This document shows positions 1-7,091 of a stretch of DNA of 64,000 nt, in pieces (the stretch's first letter is position 1; every line of letters begins with the position of its first letter). The DNA lies in the NCBI GenBank assembly GCA_036946405.1, contig JAQIJC010000001.1, positions 181,501 to 245,500 of the forward strand, written 5' to 3'. This DNA is from Sphingomonas phyllosphaerae (GTDB taxonomy: Bacteria > Pseudomonadota > Alphaproteobacteria > Sphingomonadales > Sphingomonadaceae). The notes under the pieces are model-generated. The model was not told the DNA's origin. It was given only the letters and a program-made list of their open reading frames with translations, and did not search any database. The translations under genes were made by a program, and so were the position numbers.

Positions 1-688
1 CTGGCACGTCTTCCTCGAAAAGCCGCCGGGGGCGACGCTGGCCGAGGTGATCGCGCTGCGCGACGCCGCCGCGGCGAAGGGCGTCAGCCTGTTCGCCAGC
101 TGGCACTCGCGCTACGCCGACGGGGTCGAGCCGGCGCGCGCATGGCTTGCCGAGCGCGAGGTGAAGCGCGCCCGGATCACCTGGCGCGAGGACGTGCGCG
201 TCTGGCATCCGGGGCAGGACTGGATCTGGGAGCCGGGCGGCTTCGGCGTGTTCGATCCCGGCATCAACGCGCTGTCGATCGCGACACGCATCCTGCCGCG
301 CCCGTTCTTCGTCGAGACCGCCGAGCTGGACGTGCCGTCGAACCGCGCGGCGCCGATCGCGGCGCGCGTGTCGTTCCGCGACACCGCCGGGGCCGAGATC
401 GCGATGGACCTCGACTTCCGCCAGGAAGGCCCGCAGCATTGGGATATCGAGGTGGAGACCGACGACGGCACCTTGCTGCTGTCGAAAGGCGGCTCGGTGC
501 TGACGATCGACGGCAAGGAAGCGCTGGCGCACGACGCCGACCTGCACGGCGAATATCCGGGGCTCTACCACCGCTTCGGCGCGATCGTGCGCGCGGGCGT
601 GTCGGACGTCGACGTCTCGCCGCTGCGCGCGGTGGCCGACGTGTTCCTGCGCGGGCGGCACATCAGCGTCGAGCCGTTCGTGGAGTAA
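1..688 (+). CDS. Gfo/Idh/MocA oxidoreductase, probably D-galactose 1-dehydrogenase (5' end missing)
   Basis: The gene enters from the left edge; reading frame 2 is open from base 2 to the TAA ending at 688. The visible part starts with WHVFLEKPPGATLAEV, the EKP segment that closes the NAD(P)-binding Rossmann domain in Gfo/Idh/MocA enzymes. The C-terminal substrate domain follows, with GGFGVFDPGINALSI and a GEYPGLYHRF segment. From memory this C-terminal part resembles sphingomonad and pseudomonad D-galactose 1-dehydrogenases, which oxidise galactose to the lactone in the De Ley-Doudoroff route. The family is clear; the substrate is inferred. The ATG at 47 is internal, not the start. About 80-90 N-terminal residues are probably missing. 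Confidence 0.75.
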   Translation, partial: WHVFLEKPPGATLAEVIALRDAAAAKGVSLFASWHSRYADGVEPARAWLAEREVKRARITWREDVRVWHPGQDWIWEPGGFGVFDPGINALSIATRILPRPFFVETAELDVPSNRAAPIAARVSFRDTAGAEIAMDLDFRQEGPQHWDIEVETDDGTLLLSKGGSVLTIDGKEALAHDADLHGEYPGLYHRFGAIVRAGVSDVDVSPLRAVADVFLRGRHISVEPFVE

Positions 689-693
689 GCTTA

Positions 694-720
694 CGTCGCC
701 CCGGCCTGATCCGGGCGACG
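694..720 (+). terminator. Hairpin after the oxidoreductase
   Basis: Arms CGTCGCCC (694-701) and GGGCGACG (713-720) are perfectly complementary and begin 5 bases after the stop codon. There is no T tract, so it may be a repeat-derived 3' hairpin rather than a classical terminator. Confidence 0.4.
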
Positions 721-744
721 ATACTGGCGGTTCGGTGCACATCT

Positions 745-818
745 CCACCGTTCGTGCTGAGCCTGTCGAAGCACGTGCCCAGCGGCACGCCCTTCGACAA
801 GCTCAGGGCAAACGGTGG
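745..818. repeat. Palindromic repeat, family A copy 1
   Basis: This is a long imperfect inverted repeat with outer arms CCACCGTT and AACGGTGG and inner blocks TGTCGAAGCACGTGCC and GGCACGCCCTTCGACA. The same core (CGTTCGTGCTGAGC, TGTCGAAG) recurs at 7001-7068 and 10161-10269. It lies between two convergent genes and may act as a bidirectional terminator. Confidence 0.8.
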
Positions 819-847
819 GGAGTAATCGCCTCAGCCCACGGTCAGCC

Positions 848-2338
848 TCATTCCCGCACCCGCAGCATCGCGACCGCCGCGCCGGCCATCGTCACCGCGG
901 CGAAGGCCATCGTCCAGATCGGCTCGGTCGGGAAGAAGTGGCGGGTGATCGACCCCATCACCGTCGCGACCAGCAATTGCGGCGTCACGACGAAGACGTT
1001 GAACAATCCCATATAGATGCCGAGCTTGCGCTGCGGCAGCGCCGAGGCGAGGATCGCATAGGGCATGGCGAGGATCGTCGACCAGGCGATGCCGATCCCG
1101 ATCTCGCTAACCAGCAGCCACTGCGCATCGGGCATCACGAAGATGCTCGCGAACCCCGCCGCCCCGCACAGCAGCCCGACGACATGCGTCCGCGCCTTGC
1201 CGATCCGCGCCGACAGCCACGGCAGCAGCACCAGCGCCGATATTGCGGCGACGCCGTTATAGGTCGCGAACAGCACGTCGACCCAGTTCGCGCCGCGCTG
1301 ATACGCCGGGCTGGCGGCGTCGGGCGCGGCGAAGAACACCTGCGTGACCACCGGCGTGGTGTTGATCCACATGATGAACAGCGCCGACCAGCTGAAGAAC
1401 TGGACGACCGCCAACCGCTTCATCAGCGGCGGCATCCCTGCAAAGTCGCCGACGATATGCCCGAGCAGCCCCGGCGACCGCCCCGCCCGCGCCGCGCGGA
1501 TCGCGACGAGGCTCGCCGCGCCATAGCCGGCGAGCAGCGCGCCGAGCAGGTACATTTCCTTCTCGAGCCCGGTGAGCGCGACCAGCACGACCACCGCCGC
1601 GCCCGCCGCGATCCACAGCAACGGTGCGGTCGCGCCCCGTGCGGCGAGCACCTGCGCGGTTACGCCGTCGTCGGTCTGCGCCGCGCCGTCGAACGCGGCC
1701 ATCTCGGCGGGCGAATATTCGCGCGTCGTCACCACCGTCCACAGCACGCTGGCGAGCAGCGCCGCACCGCCGAACCAGAAGGCGTATTTGACCGAGTCGG
1801 GTATCTGTCCCGGCGGGGCGACGTTCGACACGCCGGCCTGTTCGAGCAGCCACGGAAAGATCGACCCGAACACAGCTCCCGCGCCGATGAACGCGGTCTG
1901 CACGCCGTAACCGGCGGCATGCTGGTCGCGGTCGAGCATGTCGCCGACAAACGCGCGGAACGGCTCCATCGAAATGTTGAGCGACGCATCGAGCACCCAC
2001 AGCATCAACGCCGCGACGAGTAGCGCCGGGCTGAGCGGCATCACGAACAGCGACAGCGCGGCGAGCACCGCCCCGGCAAGGAAATACGGCCGCCGCCGCC
2101 CGAAGCGGCCGAGCCACGTCCGATCGCTGAAATGCCCGATCACCGGCTGGACGAGCAGCCCGGTGAGCGGCGCGGCGACCCACAAGGCGGGCAGATCGTC
2201 GAGCGAGGTGCCGAGCGACTGGAAAATCCGGCTCATGTTCGCGTTCTGGAGCGCGAAGCCGATTTGGATGCCGAAGAAGCCGAACGAGATGTTCGCGAGC
2301 CCGGCGAGCGATTGATGACGACGGCGCGGGGCGGTCAT
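848..2338 (-). CDS. MFS sugar transporter, maltose/sucrose type
   Basis: This 496-residue inner-membrane transporter has about 12 hydrophobic segments. The N-terminus FGFFGIQIGFALQNANMSR and the segment PVIGHFSDRTWLGRFGRRRP (loop 2-3, residues about 65-85) are typical of the sugar:cation symporters related to plant sucrose carriers and to the MalY/SucX proteins of Caulobacter and Xanthomonas. It probably carries maltose or small maltodextrins across the inner membrane. An open frame continues upstream of the chosen start, but only through a palindromic repeat, so the ATG at 2338 is preferred. It is the last gene of the amylase, glucosidase, transporter operon, 139 bases after the glucosidase. 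Confidence 0.85.
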   Translation of the reverse strand: MTAPRRRHQSLAGLANISFGFFGIQIGFALQNANMSRIFQSLGTSLDDLPALWVAAPLTGLLVQPVIGHFSDRTWLGRFGRRRPYFLAGAVLAALSLFVMPLSPALLVAALMLWVLDASLNISMEPFRAFVGDMLDRDQHAAGYGVQTAFIGAGAVFGSIFPWLLEQAGVSNVAPPGQIPDSVKYAFWFGGAALLASVLWTVVTTREYSPAEMAAFDGAAQTDDGVTAQVLAARGATAPLLWIAAGAAVVVLVALTGLEKEMYLLGALLAGYGAASLVAIRAARAGRSPGLLGHIVGDFAGMPPLMKRLAVVQFFSWSALFIMWINTTPVVTQVFFAAPDAASPAYQRGANWVDVLFATYNGVAAISALVLLPWLSARIGKARTHVVGLLCGAAGFASIFVMPDAQWLLVSEIGIGIAWSTILAMPYAILASALPQRKLGIYMGLFNVFVVTPQLLVATVMGSITRHFFPTEPIWTMAFAAVTMAGAAVAMLRVRE

Positions 2339-2367
2339 GCGGCCACTCCCTCTCCACAACCACCGGT

Positions 2368-2454
2368 CACCCCGGCGGAGGCCGGGGCCCAGGTGAGGGC
2401 GGCGCGCGAGATGCGGAAACGTTCCCCAACTGGGCCCCACCCTCCGCCGGGGTG
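2368..2454. repeat. Palindromic repeat, family E copy 1
   Basis: Arms CACCCCGGCGGAGGCCGGGG and CCACCCTCCGCCGGGGTG form an imperfect hairpin inside the maltose operon, between the glucosidase stop and the transporter start. A second copy is at 59608-59696. It could tune expression of the transporter relative to the upstream genes. Confidence 0.75.
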
Positions 2455-2477
2455 GCGGGTGGTGCGTGGGACGGACA

Positions 2478-4052
2478 TCACGCCGCCCTCGCAATCAGCG
2501 CGCCGTAGCTTGCGAAACGCGAGCCTTCCACGCCACACGCCAGCAGCACATCGCCATACGGCAATGCCACCTCGATCGGCGCCGGCGACAGATTCACCAC
2601 GCACAGCAATCGCTCCCCGTCATGCTCGCGCTCGAACGCGACCACATCGGCCGGCGCGTCGACAAACCGCAACGTCCCGACCTGCAATGCCGGCACCGCG
2701 CGCCGCACGGCCAGCACGGCCCTGGTCCAGTGCAGCAGCGAGTCAGCGTCCGCCTCCTGCACATCGACCGCCATCGCGGCGTGATCGCTGCCGAACGGCA
2801 GCCACGGCTCGCCGCTGGTGAAGCCATGCCCCGTTCCCTCCGCCGACCACGGCATCGGCGTGCGCGCACCGTCGCGGCTGAGCGTCAGCGGCCAGTTAGC
2901 GATCGCCTCGGGATCGCGCAATTTCTCGAACGGCACTGCGGTCTGCGTCAGCCCCAGTTCCTCGCCCTGATAGAGGAAGATGTTCCCCCGCAGCCCCGCC
3001 AACAGCACCATCTTGGCGCGCGCGAAGGAGTCGCGATGCTCGGGCAGCGCCCAGCGCGACACCGCGCGCGGGGCGTCGTGATTCTCGAACGCCCAGCTCG
3101 GCCAGCCCTCGCCCTCCGCCCCCGGCCATTGCGACAGCGCCGCGCGCACTGCCGCCGGGGTCAGGTGGTCGGCATAGAGGAAATCGAAGCCATAAGCGGT
3201 CTCCAGCCGCCCCGGCTGCGTATAGGCCTTGCGCACCCAGTCGCTTTCGTCGCCGCCGATCTCGGCGACCGAGAAGCGCGTGTCATATTCGTCGGTCAGC
3301 GCGCGGATGCGCTCGACGAACGGCAGCATGTCGGGCTGGTCCTGGCTGTGCGTTTTCTGCTGGAAATCGAACGAACGCGTGCGCGGCTTGTTCGAGGGCG
3401 CGGCGGGCGGATTGTCGCGCAGGTCGGCCGCCCCCATCGCATGGTTGATCGCATCGAGCCGGAAGCCGTCGACGCCCCGCTCCAGCCAGAAGCGCCCGAC
3501 GCCGAGCAGAGCGTCCTGCACCGCCGGATTGCGGACGTTGAGCTGCGGCTGTTCCTTGAGGAAGGTATGGAGATAATATTGCTGGCGGCGCGCGTCCCAC
3601 GTCCACGCCGGACCGCCGAACACCGACTGCCAGTTATTGGGCGGCGATCCGTCCGACTTCGCATCGGCCCAGACGTACCAGTCGCTCTTGTCGCCGTCGC
3701 GCGCGGCGCGGCTCTGCACGAACCACGGATGCCGGTCGGAGGTGTGCGACCACACCTGATCGGTGATGACGCGCAGGCCCAGATCGTGCGCGCGCGCGAT
3801 CAGCGCATCGAAATCGGCGAGCGTCCCGAACACCGGATCGACGTCGCAATAATCGGCGACGTCATAGCCGAAGTCGGCCATCGGCGAGGTGTAGAAGGGC
3901 GAGATCCAGATCGTGTCGACGCCCAGCGACGCGACATGATCGAGATGCGCGGTGATCCCGCGCAGGTCGCCGACGCCGTCGCCGTTCGCATCGGCGAAGC
4001 TGCGCGGATAGATCTGGTAGACGGCGGCACCTTGCCACCAGGGATGCGTCAT
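2478..4052 (-). CDS. GH13 alpha-glucosidase
   Basis: The 524-residue protein has no signal peptide, so it should be cytoplasmic. It is a GH13 TIM barrel of the oligo-1,6-glucosidase/alpha-glucosidase type. The opening WWQGAAVYQIYPRSFADANG is typical of the family. Conserved region I is DQVWSHTSD (about 98-106). The nucleophile is Asp200 in GVDGFRLDAI, the acid/base is Glu264 in SVAEIGG, and Asp326 in FENHDAPR is the transition-state stabiliser. It should hydrolyse maltose and short maltooligosaccharides imported by the neighbouring transporter. Its ATG overlaps the stop of the upstream amylase (ATGA at 4049-4052), which implies translational coupling. Linkage preference cannot be read with certainty. 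Confidence 0.93.
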   Translation of the reverse strand: MTHPWWQGAAVYQIYPRSFADANGDGVGDLRGITAHLDHVASLGVDTIWISPFYTSPMADFGYDVADYCDVDPVFGTLADFDALIARAHDLGLRVITDQVWSHTSDRHPWFVQSRAARDGDKSDWYVWADAKSDGSPPNNWQSVFGGPAWTWDARRQQYYLHTFLKEQPQLNVRNPAVQDALLGVGRFWLERGVDGFRLDAINHAMGAADLRDNPPAAPSNKPRTRSFDFQQKTHSQDQPDMLPFVERIRALTDEYDTRFSVAEIGGDESDWVRKAYTQPGRLETAYGFDFLYADHLTPAAVRAALSQWPGAEGEGWPSWAFENHDAPRAVSRWALPEHRDSFARAKMVLLAGLRGNIFLYQGEELGLTQTAVPFEKLRDPEAIANWPLTLSRDGARTPMPWSAEGTGHGFTSGEPWLPFGSDHAAMAVDVQEADADSLLHWTRAVLAVRRAVPALQVGTLRFVDAPADVVAFEREHDGERLLCVVNLSPAPIEVALPYGDVLLACGVEGSRFASYGALIARAA

Positions 4053-5848
4053 TGGGGCTCTCCGATCGCGCAGACGGCATAACCTAGCGCAGGAAGGCGG
4101 ACGCGCAACGATCCCGGCGCGGCGGTCTGCGCGGCGCAGCCCTCCCCGGCCAGCGTTGTCGCGCTGCCCGCGCCGGTCACCTCGACCAGGCGGTCGAGCG
4201 GGGTCGTGGCGGTGTTGAAGGCGAGCAGGATCTCGCGCCCGGTCGCCGGATCGACGCGCGACACCGCAAGCAGCCCCGGCGTTTCTTCACGCGCGCGCAG
4301 CAGCGTGCGGCCACGGGTCAACGCCGGTTGCGCGCGTCGCACGCGCGCGATCGTCGCGATCTGCCGGAACAGCGGATTGTCCTGCCCGAAATGCGCGGTG
4401 GCATTGGTCGTGTCGGTGCCGAGCAGGCGATTGTCGTTGTAGCTGGCGACGCGGCTGGCGAACATGTCCTCGCGCGCATCCTGATCGCCGCCGTCGCCGG
4501 TGAAGCCCTGTTCGTCGCCCGAATAGATCGTCGGCACGCCGCGCAATGTCAGCAGCATCGCATTGGCGAGCATCGTGCGCTTCAGCACCTCGGCATCATC
4601 GGCGTTGGGGAACGCCTGTCGCACGAAGAACGCGAAGCGGCCGTTGTCGTGGTTGCTGACGAAGGTCGGCAGCCGCTCCGCCGCCGCCGCGCCGCCCTCG
4701 TAGAGCGCGTCGCCCGCGATCAGCGTCTCGAACGCATCGGTGCCGCGCGTCCCCGCGACGGTGTCGAGCACCGCGCGGCGGAAGGCGAAGTCGAGCACCG
4801 CGGGCAGCCTGTCGACGCGCGTGTGGACTGCGAGCGGGCCGGGGTCGAGCTGGTCGGCCGCGACCTCGCCGAAGATGTGGAAATTGGGGATGCCCTTCGC
4901 CGTCGCGCGCGTCTGCATCGCGGGCACGAACGCCTGCCAGAACTCGGGATTGACGTGGCGCGCGGTGTCGATGCGAAAGCCGTCGACGCCGAAGCGGTCG
5001 ATCCAGCCGCCGAAAATGTCGATCATCCCCGCCACGACGCGCGGGTTCTCGGTCATCAGATCGTCGAGCCCGACGAAATCGCCCATCGTCGAATTTTCGT
5101 TGCGGAAGGTGGTGTTGCCGCGATTGTGATAGAGCGTGACGTCGTTCAGCCATGCCGGCGACTTGGCGCGCGCCTCGCCCTTGGGCACGTACGGCGTATA
5201 GGCATAGGTCGGATCGCTCAGCTTCGCGAAATTGGCCGCGGTCTGCACCTGATCGCCCGCGAAGCCGGGGTTGATCGCGGCACCGTCCACCCCGCCGCGC
5301 CGCTGATACGGATAATCGGCTCTAGAGCGGTAGGCGCAGTCGCCGCACTCGCGATAGCGGATCACGTCGGCGGTGTGGTTGACGATGATGTCCATATAGA
5401 CCTTCATCCCCCGCCCGTGCGCCGCCGACACCAGCGCCGCGAAATCGGCGTCGGTGCCGAAATGCGGGTCGACATGCTCGAAGTCGGTGATCCAGTAACC
5501 GTGATAACCGGCGCTCTCCTGCCCTTTCGGGCCCTGCACCGGCTTGTTGCGGAAGATCGGCCCGACCCAGATCGCGGTTGCGCCCAGCGCCGCGATATAA
5601 TCGAGACGGCGCGTCAGCCCCTTGAGGTCGCCGCCGTGATAAAAGCCCTTCGACGTCGGATCATAGCCGGTGCGCAGCCGGTCGCCGGTCAGCCCGCCGC
5701 GATCGTTGGCGGGATCGCCGTTGTCGAAGCGGTCGGGCAGCGCGAAATAGATCACCTCGTCCTGTGGCAGGCGCGCGCGATAATCCTGTGCCGACGCACC
5801 GGTGGCCAGCGACAGCGCCGCCAGCGCGCCCGCGATGATGCTTTTCAT
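4049..5848 (-). CDS. Exported GH13 alpha-amylase / neopullulanase-like enzyme
   Basis: The 599-residue protein has a signal peptide (MKSIIAGALAALSLATGASA, cleavage near 20-21), so it is probably periplasmic. The GH13 barrel is complete: DIIVNHTAD (153-161), nucleophile Asp294 in GVDGFRIDTARH, acid/base Glu328 in HIFGEVAAD, and Asp401 in FVSNHDNGRF. It probably cuts maltodextrins that have crossed the TonB-dependent receptor into smaller sugars. The start was placed at 5848, 24 residues inside the longest open frame, because the signal peptide begins there and a GGGAGAGAG ribosome-binding site precedes it. It is the first gene of the operon. Two cysteines (CGDC near 168-171) may form a disulfide or metal site. 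Confidence 0.92.
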   Translation of the reverse strand: MKSIIAGALAALSLATGASAQDYRARLPQDEVIYFALPDRFDNGDPANDRGGLTGDRLRTGYDPTSKGFYHGGDLKGLTRRLDYIAALGATAIWVGPIFRNKPVQGPKGQESAGYHGYWITDFEHVDPHFGTDADFAALVSAAHGRGMKVYMDIIVNHTADVIRYRECGDCAYRSRADYPYQRRGGVDGAAINPGFAGDQVQTAANFAKLSDPTYAYTPYVPKGEARAKSPAWLNDVTLYHNRGNTTFRNENSTMGDFVGLDDLMTENPRVVAGMIDIFGGWIDRFGVDGFRIDTARHVNPEFWQAFVPAMQTRATAKGIPNFHIFGEVAADQLDPGPLAVHTRVDRLPAVLDFAFRRAVLDTVAGTRGTDAFETLIAGDALYEGGAAAAERLPTFVSNHDNGRFAFFVRQAFPNADDAEVLKRTMLANAMLLTLRGVPTIYSGDEQGFTGDGGDQDAREDMFASRVASYNDNRLLGTDTTNATAHFGQDNPLFRQIATIARVRRAQPALTRGRTLLRAREETPGLLAVSRVDPATGREILLAFNTATTPLDRLVEVTGAGSATTLAGEGCAAQTAAPGSLRVRLPALGYAVCAIGEPQ

Positions 5849-5907
5849 GCTCTCTCTCCCGATCGCGGCGTGATGCGCAGCCGGCCTCTGCTTTGCCAAG
5901 CGCGCAG

Positions 5908-5919
5908 CATACGTATTCA
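5908..5919. promoter_or_regulatory. Candidate LacI-family operator, site 1
   Basis: CATACGTATTCA has a palindromic ATACGTAT core and lies in the divergent region, 60 bases upstream of the amylase ATG and 57 bases upstream of the regulator. An identical 12-mer is at 10112-10123 upstream of the TonB receptor. LacI proteins usually bind palindromes with a central CG. The assignment to the adjacent regulator is inferred. Confidence 0.6.
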
Positions 5920-5975
5920 CAGCCCATGCCCCGCGCAGTAGGATAGGGACTTTCCGTCATCACGGGCCCTCACTC

Positions 5976-6992
5976 CTGTCCGATCGCGTCACCTCCTTCG
6001 ACATCGCCGCCGCCGCGGGCGTCTCGCAACCGACCGTCTCGCGCGCGCTGCGCGGCGACCGCACGGTCAACGCCGCGACGCGGCTGCGGATCGCGGCGAT
6101 CGCCGAGCAGCTCGGCTACAAGGTCGATCGCGCCGCCTCGTCGCTGCGCCGCGGCGAGGCCAAGACGCTGGCGCTATTGTTCTTCGAGGATCCGCTGCCC
6201 GACGCCTCGACGATCAACCCGTTCTTCCTGTCGATGCTCGGCTCGATCCTGAAGACCTGTGCGCTGCGCGGCTACGACCTGCTGACCTCGTTCCAGCAAT
6301 TGTCGGCCGACTGGCACAAGGACTATGCCGACAGCCGCAAGGCCGACGGGCTGATCCTGCTCGGCTACGGCGACTGGGAATTGTACCGCGTCCGGTTGGA
6401 GCAACTGGTTGGCCAGTCGACGCGCTACGTCCGCTGGGGATCGGTCGAGCCGAACGGGCTCGGCACGGTGCTGGGCTGCGACAATCTCGGCGGCGGACGC
6501 GATGTCGCGCGGCACCTGATCCAGCGCGGACGACAGCGCGTGGCGTTCGTCGGCACCGCCACCGATCATTATCCCGAATTCCGCGACCGCTATCGCGGGC
6601 TGTGCGACGCGCTGCGCCGTGCCGGGCTGGCAGTCGATCCGGGGCTGCACATCGATGCCTTGTCGTCGGAGCAGGTCGGCTATGAGGCGACACGGCGGCT
6701 GCTCGCGCGCGACATTCCCTTTGACGCCTTGTTCGCCGCGTCGGACCTGATCGCTTTGGGCGCCTTGCGCGCGCTCGACGAGGCGGGGCGGCGCGTGCCG
6801 GAGGATGTCGCGGTCGCGGGGTTCGACGACATTCCCGCGGCGCGGCTGACGCGTCCGCCGTTGACGACCGTGGCGCAGGATTATGCGCGCGCCGGTGCGT
6901 TGCTGGTCGACACCTTGGTGCGCCGGATCGCGGGGGAGCCGACCGAAAATGTCATGCTCCCCGCGACGCTGATGGTGCGCGCCTCGGCGTAG
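5976..6992 (+). CDS. LacI-family transcriptional regulator of the maltose locus, non-canonical start
   Basis: The 338-residue protein has a LacI helix-turn-helix at about 5-50 (SFDIAAAAGVSQPTVSRALR, then a hinge region ending LGYKVDRAASSLRRG) and a periplasmic-binding-protein-like effector domain (about 65-335). It is divergent from the amylase operon and probably represses it and the TonB receptor in response to maltose or an oligosaccharide. The frame is open from 5874, but no ATG, GTG or TTG occurs before 6177, which lies beyond the DNA-binding domain. CTG at 5976 gives an N-terminus (SDRVTSFDIA) that fits the family and is my choice. No clear ribosome-binding site precedes it. It may be a rare CTG start, a start-loss mutation or a sequence error. 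Confidence 0.75.
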   Translation: MSDRVTSFDIAAAAGVSQPTVSRALRGDRTVNAATRLRIAAIAEQLGYKVDRAASSLRRGEAKTLALLFFEDPLPDASTINPFFLSMLGSILKTCALRGYDLLTSFQQLSADWHKDYADSRKADGLILLGYGDWELYRVRLEQLVGQSTRYVRWGSVEPNGLGTVLGCDNLGGGRDVARHLIQRGRQRVAFVGTATDHYPEFRDRYRGLCDALRRAGLAVDPGLHIDALSSEQVGYEATRRLLARDIPFDALFAASDLIALGALRALDEAGRRVPEDVAVAGFDDIPAARLTRPPLTTVAQDYARAGALLVDTLVRRIAGEPTENVMLPATLMVRASA

Positions 6993-7000
6993 GCCCTCCC

Positions 7001-7068
7001 CCGTTCGTGCTGAGCTTGTCGAAGCACGTGTCCCGGAACACGCCCTTCGACAAGCTCAAAGCGAACGG
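7001..7068. repeat. Palindromic repeat, family A copy 2
   Basis: Arms CCGTTCG (7001-7007) and CGAACGG (7062-7068) flank a GAGCTTGTCGAAGCACGTG and CCTTCGACAAGCTC pair. It sits between the convergent ends of the LacI gene and the TonB receptor gene, a position where it could terminate both transcripts. Confidence 0.8.
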
Positions 7069-7091
7069 AGGTGTGGGCCCACGGGGGGAGA

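Noticed and set aside
2339..2494. 52-codon extension of the sugar transporter
   Set aside because: It translates the family E palindrome (PSWGTFPHLARRPHLGPGLR) and adds nothing found in the family.
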